Below are positions 11,255 to 25,031 of a stretch of DNA of 64,000 nt, in pieces; positions within the stretch are counted from its first letter, which is position 1, and each line of letters opens with the position of its first letter. This DNA is from Cololabis saira (taxonomy: Eukaryota; Chordata; Actinopteri; Beloniformes; Belonidae), in NCBI RefSeq assembly GCF_033807715.1, contig NC_084597.1, positions 5,036,166 to 5,100,165 of the forward strand, read 5' to 3'. The notes under the pieces were generated by a model. It saw nothing but the letters and a program-made list of their open reading frames with translations. It was not told where the DNA came from and did not search any database. The position numbers were made by a program, and so were the translations under genes.

Positions 11255-12083
11255 TGGTGTAACGATAAACTAATCTCCCGATACGGTACGATACACAATA
11301 TTATAACAGTATTTTTTAACAACCTTGAATGAGGAACATATGACTGGAAACAATTGTCTTATTTGAAAAGACACAAAATACAAAACAATGCTGTGTTTGC
11401 CCTATTGTTACAGTTTGTAATGCTTTATAACTGTTTAAGTTTTAAAGAGAAAGCCAGGCCAACCATTTTCCACAAACTGAACTAAAAGTAAATGTCATGT
11501 TTGCATTATGATCTTCAGTTTCATACAAGTACAAATATTTATACACAAACTGAATAGTTTCTCTCATGTATGACTTGACTTTTTTCTTTTCCAGAAATTT
11601 AACAACTAAAATTAAATAAATAAATAAAAGTAAATAAATACATACAATTTTACATCATAAAACAGATTGATTCATGCTCACCTTATAAGTGTAAGAGGAG
11701 ATTTATTTTTGTTAAGAAGGTTATTTTAGTAATTCAGGGTTGATTATTTTATAAATATATTCTTTATATTCTGATGTAAATCAGGGACTATAATGACACT
11801 AGTCAGTTTATCTGTAGTGATTAGTCTGTTTTAGATTGGGCGGAGTGATACGCCACAGTACGGCACTAGGTGCTGTGTTGATGTTCTAACCATTACATTA
11901 AAGTACACTGGAACTCAGCAGAAGTTTCCCGTGTTTATCCTACTCACCACCCCAAAAAGGTTTGATTTAATAAGGTAAGGCTTAACTCTACACCAGCCTT
12001 ACATAAGTAACAGTTCAGAGCTCAAAACCCTGCAAGAGTCCCGTGATCGGGACCAAAACGGTACTAGTTTCTTCTGAGCGGTC
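11252..12083 (-). mobile_element. Family C hAT-like element, 5' truncated copy
   Basis: It begins TAGTGGTGTAACGATA and follows the copy at 58203-59199 in reverse complement, through ATAAACTGACTAGTGTCATT-type sequence, to about the TTCTTCTGAGCGG motif. The distal end is missing. The TA array replaces the flank expected for a target duplication. Confidence 0.75.
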
Positions 12084-12671
12084 CATGAAGTACATATGAA
12101 CTGGTTCGGGCCAAGAGCTTAGCTTAGCGCGGGAATAAACTGGTACAGTGTCCCACAGGGATGGTGTTATTAATGTTTGTGAGACTGACTGACTGAGGGA
12201 AGGCAATGCAACTATGCTCAATGAAAAGTAACATGATTGCCAGTGAAAAAATTCCAGGAATAAGAAGTTTATAATTTCCCAGCTAGTTACCTGTCTATAT
12301 AACACACCTGAGGTCTTCTGTATGCCACCTTTCCTGTCATGTTTAAACTGAATCACTACTGCAGGCGATATTCACGGCCAGCAGTGAGTGAGAGCACTGA
12401 AGTTTTCAGTCAGCTGCTTGTGAAAGTCAAAACTAAATAAACAAATCCAGACAAATCCAAACTGGAAATCAGACGTCCACCTCACGATCGAGTTTGTGGA
12501 TGTTCAAGTTTCCGGGTCCCTGGAGTCGACACCACACGGCAAAGTTTACTCTGAAGTAAATGGAGACACGGTGATTTAATCTTGTGCACAGGCAGGTGAT
12601 CACAAACACCTGGCAGTTTGATATATTTCAATAGATGCAGTGAGATGCAGTTCTGTTGCAGGCCATCATAC
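12084..12671. other. Unannotated spacer
   Basis: The sequence beyond the truncated family C copy has no recognisable repeat end. The 113-residue minus frame nearby is mostly element sequence and has no domain. Confidence 0.4.
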
Positions 12672-13300
12672 TAGGGCTGGGCGATATGGACCAAAAGTCA
12701 TATCTCGATATTTTCTAGCTGAATGGCGATACTCGATATATATCGATATTTTTTCTGTGACATAATTGCCCCAAAGCATTATAGCATAGCATCTCTGTTA
12801 GCATCTCTGTTAGCATCTCTGTTAGCATCTCTGTTAGCTTCATTTTTTCTGAGGCAAACCCTAAAAAAAACAGTCAGTTTTAATACAAAGCCTCGTGCCA
12901 AATGTCACACAGGTTCCTTTATTAACAGAGGTCTGCACAATATCAAAATGTATAAAACAAATGAAATAAAAATAAACTGCCTGCATATATAGAATAAAAA
13001 TGCTTCTTGAATAAAATAAAACAAATATTCCTTTCCTGCACAACAATTAAATTAAAATACACTGTGTAATTAATACAATGTAGACAGTAACAGGCAGACT
13101 TTTCCACTGAGGTTGACAGTTGTGCAAATAACAAAACATTTGTGCAAATCTCAAATAAAACATTCAAGTCAATTTGTCACAAAATAAACTATATCAAAAT
13201 CATTAAAAAAAACATTTTTTTTTTTAATAATCGATATAAACGATATTGTCTCGTACCATATCGCGTTTGAAAATATATCGATATATATTAAAATCTCAAT
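12672..13300 (+). mobile_element. Family 2 short element, left part of a mosaic
   Basis: It starts TAGGGCTGGGCGATATGGAC and contains the interior shared with 52541-52902, 55905-56334 and 62955-63524. The expected right terminus (ATATATCGCCCAGCCCTA) is missing; the sequence switches after ATATATTAAAATCTC to family 1 interior. Confidence 0.75.
12786..12838 (+). repeat. 12-bp minisatellite (TTAGCATCTCTG)x4
   Basis: Four near-perfect TTAGCATCTCTG units inside family 2. The copy at 62978-63054 has about six and the copy at 52541-52902 only one. Confidence 0.9.
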
Positions 13301-13530
13301 ATTAAAATCAATTCAACTCCACCTTTGTAACTATAAATCTATCACCACATTCAGTCTTTGGAACCCCCAAATCACTGCTCTAAAAGATACTAAATACTAA
13401 ACTACACCAATTAAATTGAATTGATAAAAACCAATTAGATGAGTTACACCTGTACTGCAGAACTGTAATGACTCAGATCCGCCATGTTTGTTACACAAAC
13501 ACGTATCAATGGGAATTTTTCTTTACTTCC
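13301..13530 (+). mobile_element. Family 1 interior fused to family 2
   Basis: AATTCAACTCCACCTTTGTA through ACTGCTCTAAAAGATACTAA and GATCCGCCATGTTTGTTACA match the family 1 interior in 16895-17060 and 33590-33740. Neither family 1 terminus nor a tetranucleotide array is present. Confidence 0.75.
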
Positions 13531-13678
13531 CACTGTATTCCTGTTAACAATATACCACAAATACTGAAGTATCAAAAGTATCAAAAATATCAATATTTTA
13601 GTTTGAGAATCGATTTGGGAGCATACAGATCTGGTATTGGAAGTATGGATATTCCAGTATTGATCTGCACATCACTAA
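13531..13678. mobile_element. Short element fragment ending GATCTGCACATCACTA
   Basis: Repeated TATCAAAAGTATC motifs and the end AGTATTGATCTGCACATCA look like the terminus of another short fish DNA element. The opposite end is not clear. Confidence 0.35.
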
Positions 13679-15288
13679 GGGAGATCTGCTGGGGGGACGG
13701 GCTGAGTACCTCTTAATTTAAACTATGTGGCAATCTGTTGTTAGTTATTTTGTCTTTAGTTTTTTGTCATGTACAAGTTTGCTTCCTGTTACATCTGTCA
13801 GTTAAAGCTGTTATAAAGGGCATAAAAGGCATAAAAATTGCTAAACAATGCTCTTGATTTCATGCCGACGTTCCTTCTATGAAGTAACGCCTATGGGCTG
13901 TATGGGGGGAACTGAAAAGCGTGGGATTCTACTGAAATATAATACTATGAAGCAGTGCATTAATACGTAATAAAATTAAATAAATACATGAAAAAAAAAC
14001 AATTATATTACAATTATACTTTAATTTATTCAAGGCAGTAACTTGGAAACTTGTAACTAGCATCTGCGGGCTTGAACTTGCACTGGACCATTTTCTTTCA
14101 TCTATTAAAACAGTTTATGAGCCAGTGATGATCTCCTTATTGCATTTTTCACCTACCTGGTCGATAATTTTCAAGCACCAAATGACTAACAGACTTTAAA
14201 ATGCTCTTCATGGTCTTGGATAAAGTGCACATGCAGATTGATTACTGAGCAAGACTTGTCAGTCACACTTTACTATCTTGACGGCTGCTGACGGCGCTCT
14301 TTTTGGTCTCTGTTGTGCGTATCGTCAGATGAATTACTGTCTTTAGAAGGTTATGCTGCATGATCCATGTTGACTGGGCAAAGTGACTATTTGTCCTTTG
14401 TCACCTACGGACTTTGTCCCAGGCGGTGTTAAAGATTGGTTACACACAACTCGTGTGAGTTTGCCACAGCCACTTCCACCACATAATTGTTTTTCTTTCG
14501 AGATTTGCCATGCTAAATTATGAACATAATATATTTATTCGCAGCCGTACGGATTAAAGACTGACCTTTTTTAAAATCTACATGACCTTAGTAGAGCGTT
14601 GCACAGTGCTCCTCTTTTTGTTCTCTTTAGCAGACTCCAAGATTGCAGCTCTGCAGATTATGAAAAAAAAAAGAGTTTAACGTAATGAAAATAATAATAA
14701 AAAAAAGGAGCAAAGGACTAAAGTGGGCCAAGGGGGACTTAGAGGATTTGGATTATTAAGCAGAACACAACACTGGAATCCCACCGGGGCCCGGAACGTA
14801 TCACAGCCCCGAAATCACAATGCTGGAACATTCTCTTTAATTGTCATCTGTCATCAAGGAAGTCATCTACCAAAGTAAATAAAAGACAATGCACATGAGG
14901 GCCCAAGTTTCTTATGTTTCTGCATTTTTTTCTTGGCAATCAAGAGCATTTATGCGACTCCCCAAGTCCCTACTGTGGGAAAACTTAGTTTCACAGTAAA
15001 TGCAAACTCATTTGTTTTTAAAAATACCAAATCTATTGTGGGAACGTAGACACAAACACAGCTGCTGCAGCAGTGGCTGCATCTTTATATTATGAGCAAT
15101 GCCCAAATTGTGGACATCAGAACAGTACTCAGCATTTCTTTTCCATAATTTTGACTGGAATTAGCCTTGTTGACCTGCTGTAATTAGGTGCCAAACAAAC
15201 AATACTTAGTCCTTGTCCTAATGTAAACTATATTCATCCCAGAACTGATGCAGGATGCTTGTGTTTCCACATAGCCTTTGTTACTTAG
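13679..15288. other. Unannotated spacer
   Basis: 1.6 kb without a recognised element end, exon or array. Scattered short frames have no domains. Confidence 0.5.
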
Positions 15289-15805
15289 CAGGGGCCTCAT
15301 TTAAAATGGAGTGTGTAGGATTCATACTAAAAGTGCACGTACACCCAAAAGCCGAAAATGGCAGGCGCAAAAAAAAATCCGGATCAATAAAACCATGTGC
15401 ACGCACACTTGCACGCAATGTTCGCTTTATAAATCACAGTCCAGCTGGAAGGTTGCGCAGCTGAATCCGCCTCATATCCCGCCCTCTACACGCCCACTTT
15501 TTACCTTAAAAGGGTAATGCAAAGTAGTATTTGCATATGAATGAGCCTGCTGAGCATGCGCAACGGCTTCCTGCAGCCTGTTTGGCGTCAGAATGAATGA
15601 GAAGTATCCAGCCACCGTGCCACAAAATTTCACTGAGATCTGAGATCGAAATGTTGAGGATGAGTTGGAGGACAGGAAAACGACATTATTTGGTGGTGAC
15701 AGTAAAAGTAGAAAAAAGTATATAAATAGTAGGCCTATAAAATAAAGCGAGTGAGGGGCAGCACGCCGTTGCTGCGCGGAACGCCGTGAGTGCCCCGGCG
15801 CAACA

Positions 15806-15823
15806 GGGGGGACATGTCCCCCC
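15806..15823. repeat. Perfect 18-bp palindrome
   Basis: GGGGGGACATGTCCCCCC, followed 30 bases on by GTCCCCCCCACTTTTT. It resembles the tip of another hAT end nested inside the element at 15289-16598; the partner end is not found. Confidence 0.7.
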
Positions 15824-15993
15824 GTCTTTTCAAAATCATGTTTTTGTCCCCCCCACTTTTTACAGCTTAAAAACTAACGGTAGGCTCAGCCTGTAATTGC
15901 AAATCATCGACACACCCTGTGCGAAAGCGATGCGAGAACCGCCCGGCAGCCCTGCACCCCCTCCTCCCCTCTCCTCTCCCCTCGGTGCTGCTC

Positions 15994-16112
15994 AAGGCTG
16001 ATTTATGGTTCTGCGTCACACCAACGCAGAGCCTACGGCGTAGGTGCGCGTCACCGCGTACCCTACGCCGTAGGCTCTGCGTCGTTTTAACACAGAACTA
16101 AAATTTGGGCTT
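15994..16112. mobile_element. Foldback element nested at 15289-16598
   Basis: AAGGCTGATTTATGGTTCTG, GCCTACGGCGTAGG cores and a worn right arm (CAGAACTAAAATTTGGGCTT). Target bases are unclear because the right arm has decayed. Confidence 0.75.
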
Positions 16113-16598
16113 ACGCCCGCGCGTAAAGGTTTCACGCGCACGTAAACCTCATATATTAAAAAAAATCTGTGTCCCTTTAGGGGCTCCGTGGAGTCCCTAA
16201 ACGCTCTACGAAGCCCCTCATTTGTTCTGTACTAAAGCGGTGGGTGAAGGAGGTTCCCGGCGTGTCACCGCGGCTGCAGCAGCACCAGAGTCCTGACTGA
16301 CGCTGGGCTTTACAGACGATCAGCGCTATTTTATTATAAGTCTGACATATGTTGTGATATGTGATGACATTATTAAGAGTATGACATGAATCTGGCTTCA
16401 TTTCACCACCTCACAGCCTGCGTCGCCAGTTCCCCGTGTCTTAAGTAAGTTCCTACGGGAGGGTCGGGGTTGCCGTAGGGATACGCAGATTTTTCGGTTT
16501 GTTTTTTCTTTTTAGATCCCAGCCTTTGCGTAGAAGGTGGCTTGCGCATCTTTCAGGCCCTTTTTGTGTGCAAGCAAGCTTTATAGATGAGGCCCCTG

Positions 16599-16894
16599 AA
16601 CTGTAAAATAAAAAAATGCATTTAATCACACTGAAACACAGCAGGGTAAACTCAGCAGTTAAACTGGGAGACAAAAGTCTACTGATGAAACATGAACACC
16701 AGACAGTGTGAATAATTTGATGGAGGGAGGCTTAATTGTAAAATAGACATTGGTCTGGCACAGTGTGAAGAATGGGAGACTAAAGTGAGGAAAGTAGACC
16801 GTAAAGTGAATGTGATCCAACTTCCTTGTTCCAAATGAGAGTGAATGAGAATAAGACACATCTCAGTCAATAATCAGTGAATATTCATGTAAAG
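16599..16894. other. Unannotated spacer
   Basis: 296 bases between two elements with no visible feature. Confidence 0.5.
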
Positions 16895-18512
16895 TAGGGA
16901 TGGGCGGTATGGACTAAAACATTTATCACGATCATTTCTGGCATTTATCCCAATAACGATAAAAGTGATGATAAAAAAATACCAATTCAACTCCATCTTT
17001 GTAACTATAAATCTATCTCGCTCTCAGATCCGCCATGTTTGTTACACAAAAACCTCATCAACGGGAATCTTTCTTTCTTTCTTCCTTTCTTCCTTTCTTC
17101 CTTCCTTCCTTCCTTCCTCCTGCTCTCTCCTTCCTTCTTCCCTTCCTTCCTTCTTTCCTTGTTTTCTCCCTTCCTTCTCCCCCTTCCTTCCTTCCTTCCT
17201 TCCTTCCTTCCTTCCTTCCTTCCTTCCTTCCTTCCTTCCTCCTGCTCTCTCCTTCCTTATTCCCTTCATCTTTTCTCCCTTCCTTCCTTCTTTCCTTGTT
17301 TTCTCCCTTCCTTCCTTCTTTCCTTGTTTTCTCCCGTCCTTCCTTCTTTCCTTCTTTCCTTGTTTTCTCCCTTCCTTCCTTCCTTCCTTCCTTCCTTCCT
17401 TCCTTCCTTCCTTCCTTCCTTCCTTCCTTCCTTCCTTCCTTCCTTCCTTCCTTCCTTCCTTCCTTCCTTCCTTCCTTCCTTCCTTCCTTCCTTCCTTCCT
17501 TCTTTCCTTGTTTTCTCCCGTCCTTCCTTCTTTCCTTGTTTTCTTCCTTCCTTCCTTCCTTCCTTCCTTCCTCCTGCTCTCTCCTTCCTTATTCCCTTCC
17601 TTTTTTCTCCATTCCTTCCTTCTTTCCTTGTTTTCTCCATTCCTTCCTTCTTTCCTTGTTTTCTCCCTTCCTTCTCCCCTTTCCTTCCTTCCTTCCTTCC
17701 TTCCTTCCTTCCTTCCTTCCTTCCTTCCTCCTGCTCTCTCCTTCCTTATTCCCTTCATCTTTTCTCCCTTCCTTCCTTCTTTCCTTGTTTTCTCCCTTCC
17801 TTCCTTCTTTCCTTGTTTTCTCCCGTCCTTCCTTCTTTCCTTCTTTCCTTGTTTTCTCCCTTCCTTCCTTCCTTCCTTCCTTCCTTCCTTCCTCCTGCTC
17901 TCTCCTTCCTTATTCCCTTCCTTTTTTCTCCATTCCTTCCTTCTTTCCTTGTTTTCTCCTTTCCTTCTCCCCTTTCCTTCCTTCCTTCCTTCCTTCCTTC
18001 CTTCCTTCCTTCTTTCCTTGTTTTCTCCCGTCCTTCCTTCTTTCCTTCTTTCCTTGTTTTCTTCCTTCCTTCCTTCCTTCCTTCCTTCCTCCTGCTCTCT
18101 CCTTCCTTATTCCCTTCCTTTTTTCTCCATTCCTTCCTTCTTTCCTTGTTTTCTCCCTTCCTTCTCCCCTTTCCTTCCTTCCTTCCTTCCTTCCTTCCTT
18201 CCTTCCTTCCTTCCTTCCTTCCTTCCTTCCTTCCTTCCTTCCTTCCTTCCTTCCTTCCTTCCTTCCTTCTTTCCTTGTTTTCTCACTTCCTTCCTTCCTT
18301 CCTTCCTTCCTTCCTTCCTTCCTTCCTTCCTTCCTTCCTTCCTTCCTTCCTTCCTTCCTTCCTTCCTTCCTTCCTTCCTTCCTTCCTTCCTTCCTTCCTT
18401 CCTTCCTTCCTCATCAACGGGAATTTATCATTTTTACCGTGAGATACAAATTCTTATCGTGAGGAATTTTTTTGGCGGTTTATCGTGAACGGTAAAATAT
18501 CACCCATTCCTA
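16895..18512 (+). mobile_element. Family 1 hAT-like element with 1.3-kb TTCC array
   Basis: The ends are TAGGGATGGGCGGTATGG and ATCACCCATTCCTA. Flanking 8-mers ATGTAAAG (16887-16894) and TTGTAAAG (18513-18520) are a one-mismatch target duplication. The array interrupts the internal CATCAACGGGAAT motif, which is present on both sides (17053-17068 and 18411-18426). Confidence 0.9.
17069..18411 (+). repeat. TTCC array with higher-order units
   Basis: TTCC repeats punctuated by recurring blocks CTCCTGCTCTCTCC (near 17117, 17239, 17571, 17727, 17892, 18089) and TTCCTTGTTTTCTCC. The blocks recur in the same order, so segments of the array, not only tetramers, have been duplicated. The open frames of more than 450 codons in three frames are artefacts. 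Confidence 0.95.
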
Positions 18513-20779
<2,267 letters not shown>

Positions 20780-21000
20780 ATAAACATTGTACAACACAAA
20801 GACAATAAGGTAGGAAAGACAGAAAGACACAAAATACAGACTTTACGGAGCAGAATAAAGTGTTGAATGACAGTATTGCACTAAGTATAATGTCAGTGAT
20901 TAGGGGTGTAACGGTATTTGTATTCGTCCAGCCCCGTCATGGGCGTCACAGTTCGGTGCATGCAGTCACACGACAAATATGTCTGATTGAGTATTTCAAG

Positions 21001-21240
21001 GGAGTGGTAGCCTAGTGGTTACAGAGGGGGACTGGGGTCCTCCAGACCCAGGTTCAACCCCCTGGATTGCAACCAAGGCCAACCACCTTGGTTGCAATCC
21101 ACCTTGCCCCCGAGCAAGGCCCTTAACCCTTACTGCTCTCCGGGCAAATGGCAGCCCACTGCGACTAGTTTTACTACAGATGGGTCAAATGCAGAGAATA
21201 CATTTCCCCATTGTGGGACTACTAAGGGAAGTAATTTATT
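21001..21240 (+). mobile_element. tRNA-derived SINE
   Basis: The 5' head shows an A-box-like TGGTAGCCTAGTGG and a B-box-like GGTTCAACCC at 21051-21060 in correct order and spacing for a tRNA-derived RNA polymerase III promoter. The tail contains GGGTCAAATGCAGAG and ends in an AT-rich stretch. TTGAGT appears on both flanks, a possible short target duplication. Confidence 0.75.
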
Positions 21241-21354
21241 TAATTTTTATTTATTAAAAAAGTTGAGTCCTCACGTCAATCGAGGTGGCGGTAATGAACC
21301 TAAAAGCTGCCAGCAATCGACGTTACGGGAAGAAGCAGCAGAAGAAGAAGAAGA

Positions 21355-21545
21355 ATGGACAGTGTGGAGTTAGAAGAGCCACCGGCTTCGTTTAAATCAC
21401 ATGTGTGGGAGTGTTTCGGTTTCCCATTGCCATATAACGGGGATGGCACGCGTGGTGGACCGGACAAAGACTGTCTGTTGGCGTTGTTTCACTGAGGTGC
21501 TACTGGCAATACATCAAACATGCTAACGCACATAAGACTATGGAG
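21355..21545 (+). pseudogene. hAT transposase BED-finger piece, frameshifted
   Basis: The frame from ATG 21355 reads SFKSHVWECFGFPLPYNGD, then TKTVCWRC. This fits the BED zinc finger start of ZBED1-like hAT transposases (S.VW..FGF...C..C). The expected continuation ATGNTSNMLTHIR is present one frame over, so a frameshift sits just after the cysteine pair. No ribonuclease-H-like catalytic region follows. Confidence 0.6.
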
Positions 21546-21560
21546 GACCAAAACGGACAT

Positions 21561-22820
21561 AATTATGAATACAAGCAGAAATACATATTTTTTGTTTCTC
21601 CTTTTCCTTATACATGCATTTCTTGTTTTTACATTCCTTCGTCTCCTCTTTCTCTTATGCATTTCGGCCTCATTATTCAAATTCTTTGTCCAGCTCCTCT
21701 ACTTTTGGTCAATAAACAGGAAGAAGCAGGATCGTCTGTCTGTGTGTATAGTGTGTATGTTTTGGCTCAAGTGTTCAAATGTTCACAAGCGATCTAAAAT
21801 CATTCCCAGATCTCTTATCCAGCCTTTAACTCAAGATAAGAATCAAAAAAGCAGTCTCACCTCAAAACTGTTTCCAGATATTGTGAAGCACTTGAACCTT
21901 TTATCAACTATCGGAGTCAGCAGGACCAATAAATACATGCAGCAAATCAACAATGGAATAAGATAAGACTTTATTTTGCTTGCAGCGATAAAGTAACAGA
22001 CCCGTGGATGTGTGTAGCTACATTGTTTTTGTAGTTGAAGTGGAGATGTCGCTTTAACCTGCAGAGGTGTATCTTTACAGACCTGTTGGCAGTTTCTTTT
22101 TGGAAAGTTGACAGAGAAACAAAAAACGCTTTAGGCATACTTGTGTCGTTATTGAAACATAAATCGATAAGGAAATCCATAAAGAACCAGACAAGTAAGC
22201 AGAATTCACAATGACGATAAATGTTTATACTCTTAGGCCTAGCTAGAAGGATATCCTAACTGATTGATTCTTAATGGATAAACTGAAAATAAATATGCTT
22301 TGATAAATTAAGACTTTTGAACAACAACATAGGCATGTGTTTTTCCTGAAGTACAGCTGATATGTGATTTCTGAATCAAACATTGGGATAAGCTGAATGG
22401 CTTTTGTGATTTTTTTTCTCCTTTCTGTTTAATAAAAGATGTGTGACACATTCATGGAGATAAAAGATGCACAACAGGAAATCCCCTCACCCCACCCTCA
22501 CCCGTATCTCATTACACTGTTACCCCAGGCCAGTTTGAGACTTGCTTGTTCTGTTTGTTTGTCTGAGTGCACACAGATGCTTGCTAGCTGCCATTTATTC
22601 ACATGCAGAAAAAATATATTTTTATTATATTTAATTATATTTAATATATATATTTATTATATATGTATATAATATCTGCAGAGAGTGTCTCAACCATGTC
22701 ATTTTACAAGGGCGTATTTAATAGTTTGATTTTTGGGGCCTCGTACCCAAGGCGATGCAATGACGATTGACCCTTTGTCAGCCTTCTGATTGGTCCCTGA
22801 GTGACCAACCAACCAGAAAC
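21561..22820. other. Unannotated spacer
   Basis: Includes two overlapping open frames of 85-148 codons at 21520-21966. These are low-complexity, hydrophobic and without domains. No element end recognised. Confidence 0.45.
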
Positions 22821-23330
22821 ATTTATTTATTTATTGGTTTATTTGACAGGGACAATGCACATCAATAAAAACATTGCTGTTAATGTGCCAGAGTTAGCCA
22901 AGAGGCTATTTTTCATCTGTAGTCCCTGGACAGATGTAAGAATACAAAAAAAAGTACAGAAAGATACAGAAAGTACATAAAAGTACAGAAGTACAGAAAT
23001 ACAGAAAGGTGCAATTAGGTTTTAGTGCTGACAGAGCTGAGTATTAATCAACCATTTCTTTAAATGAGCTCTAAATAAACTGTATGTGTCCAGTTCTCTG
23101 ATAGTTGCACGGATGGAGTTCCATTCTTGTGCAGCTTTAACAGAGAATGTAGACTGACTGAAAGCACTTTTTCTAAGTGGAATAATACAATCCCCTCTTG
23201 CTGCACCTCTTGTGAACCAATCAGCAGTTGTTCTAATGTTGACAAAGTGTCTGAGTGGAGGAGAAGGTCAGGCCGTATATAATCTTGTGCATAAGACAAA
23301 CATCTACATATTTAATCATATTTTCCCAAC

Positions 23331-24230
23331 TCAACAAGTTATATTTTTTTTAAGTATTGGACAATGATGAAAATGTAGTGATTTCTTATCAAGGATTTTG
23401 AGTGTTCGTTTATACAAAGACTGTAATGGTTTTAGAGTAGTGGTGCTAGCCTGCGACCAGGTTGTTAAGCAGTAAGTGATATGGGAAATGACCATAGAAT
23501 GCATAAACATCTTAGCTGCCTCTGTTGACATGTAATCTCGAATGAACCTGAAATTTGAAGGATTGAACTTGACCCGGTTACAGACCTTTTTCCCCTGAGC
23601 CTTGAAAGAAAGTTTTGAATCAATCAGCACTCCGAGGTACTTATATTCAGATACGACCTGTAACTTCTCCCCTGAAACAAAGACATCAGGCTCTACAGTA
23701 GAACTGTTTGTCTTGGTGAAAAACATACATACCGTTTAAGACACATTTAGTTGCAAACAGCATTGCTTTAACCATGCCGTTACATGAACCATGGAGTTTG
23801 TAAGTTCATCGGCAACTTGTGTCATGCTTCTTCCATGTACATAAATTACAGTGTCATCCGCATACATTTGGATATTGGTGTCAGGACATACATTTGGAAG
23901 ATCATTGATATATAATGTAAATAGCAATGGGCCCAGGATAGATCCTTGTGGGACACCTGTAGACAGATGGAGGGCAGCTGATTGATGATTCTGTACTGGG
24001 ACATACTGAGATCGATTCAACACATATGATTCAATCCATTCTAGTGCATTGAAAGAAAAATTGAAGCTAGACAACTTAGACATGAGAATTCTATGATTAA
24101 CAGTGTCGAATGCCTTCTTGAGGTCAAAAAACACAGCTCCGACAACACCACCTTTATCCAATAAAGATTTGATGTTTTCTGTGAAAAAAACAGTTGGCTG
24201 TCTCAGTTGAATAATTGACTCTGAAGCCAA
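23331..24230 (-). pseudogene. LINE reverse transcriptase core, disrupted
   Basis: Catalytic motifs in order: FFDLKKAFDTVNHRIL (motif A aspartate), STGVPQGSILGPLLF (motif B), and MYADDTVIY (the YADD catalytic pair), then EYKYLGVLID and the thumb region. An in-frame TAA at 23736-23738 replaces the expected codon in LNVS-TVCMFF. A frameshift in a T-run near 24183 separates NYSTETANCFF from TENIKSLL, and another near 23275 precedes the C terminus. The active-site residues survive, so damage looks moderate, but the copy cannot make an intact protein. Confidence 0.85.
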
Positions 24231-24255
24231 ATTGCATTGGGTGCAGGGGCAAATT

Positions 24256-24614
24256 AACTAGTAATAATAATAATAATGACTTGGATTTATATAGCGCCCT
24301 TCTAGGCACCCAGAGCGCTTTACAGAAATCATTATTCATTCATACAACATCCATACTGGTGGTGGTAAGCTACATTTGTAGCCACAGCTGCCCTGGGGCA
24401 GACTGACAGAAGCGTGGCTGCCATATCGCGCCTAACGGCCCCTCCGACCACCACCAACATTCATACACACTCAAACACATTCACACGGGGCAAGGTGGGT
24501 AAGGTGTCTTGCCCAAGGACACTACGACAGCAAACTGGGACAGAGCGGGATTCGAACCGCCGACCTTCCGATCATTGGACGACCCCGCTCTACCACCTGA
24601 GCTACTGCCGCCCC
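24256..24614 (-). mobile_element. tRNA-derived SINE inserted in LINE
   Basis: Read on the minus strand the head has TAGCTCAGGTGGTAGAGC (A box) and GGTTCGAATCC (B box), the body has CTTGGGCAAGACACC, and the 3' end is AGCGCTATATAAATCCAAG-like with an (ATT)n tail. It splits the LINE coding sequence between the NYRPIS and MQFGFR motifs. Confidence 0.85.
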
Positions 24615-24790
24615 TGTATCACCTGCCATCTGTAGTATTCAGATGGCAGGTGATTTGCTCAGCTAGCAATTTCTCTGCAACCTTTGACACTGTAGGTAAA
24701 ATACTGATAGGCCTGTAATTACAAGTAGAAAGAGGATCCCCCACTTTTGAATATTGGAACAACATCATCCTCCGTTGTTACATCCGGTTT

Positions 24791-25031
24791 CTCGTTCACA
24801 TCAATGGAAAAGGTTTTTACTGCCTTAGATCAACATTTAAATAACTGGATTATTTTATAAACTTGGTATTAGTAGAAAGAAACACTTGTAGTCTTGTGAG
24901 GGTGCAGCGTATTTCTATCACCAAACTGGCAGAAATCTCCATACTTCCAAAACAAAGTGGTCCAGCAGCAACTACAACCCATAGCTACAACCTCGAAAGC
25001 TTTTATTTATCTTAAAATGGTTAAAAAGTGA
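24791..25031. other. Unannotated
   Basis: Short sequence between the LINE and the inverted-duplication arm. A TTTAAATAACTGGATTATTT motif could be an element end but has no partner. Confidence 0.35.

Larger units (their letters stand above)
15289..16598. mobile_element. DNA element with CAGGGGCCTCAT ends
   Basis: Left CAGGGGCCTCATTTAAAA and right ATAGATGAGGCCCCTG are inverted repeats 1.3 kb apart. The flanking 8-mers (TTACTTAG, AACTGTAA) do not match, so ends may be worn or the copy rearranged. A single end of the same family occurs at 62149-62300. The interior contains a foldback and an 18-bp palindrome at 15806-15823. Confidence 0.6.
20901..21560 (+). mobile_element. hAT element 5' end interrupted by a SINE
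   Basis: The start TAGGGGTGTAACGGTATTTG is a typical fish hAT terminus, similar to but distinct from family C. After the SINE at 21001-21240 the sequence resumes and reaches a BED-finger reading frame at 21355. The rest of the transposase and the right end are missing. Confidence 0.55.
22821..24790 (-). mobile_element. Non-LTR LINE, 5' truncated, SINE inside
   Basis: On the minus strand, NYRPISILPTVSKVAEKLL (near 24730-24640) leads into a SINE at 24256-24614, then the reverse transcriptase core, then a C-terminal tail with KAAQEWNSIRATIRELDTYS. A 3' untranslated region ends GTCCCTGTCAAATAAACC and a short (AAAT)n tail. It fits the jockey-like group that includes L2, CR1 and Rex1; the clade cannot be fixed by eye. 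The endonuclease is missing. Confidence 0.85.

Noticed and set aside
16965..18488. Open frames of 467-507 codons (poly Leu-Pro-Ser-Phe)
   Set aside because: They are translations of a TTCC array, open in three plus frames and two minus frames because the unit contains no stop; no start context or domain.
23060..23299. 79-codon minus-strand frame as a separate gene
   Set aside because: The correct LINE frame (KAAQEWNSIRATIREL) runs through this region; the longer open frame is a shadow.
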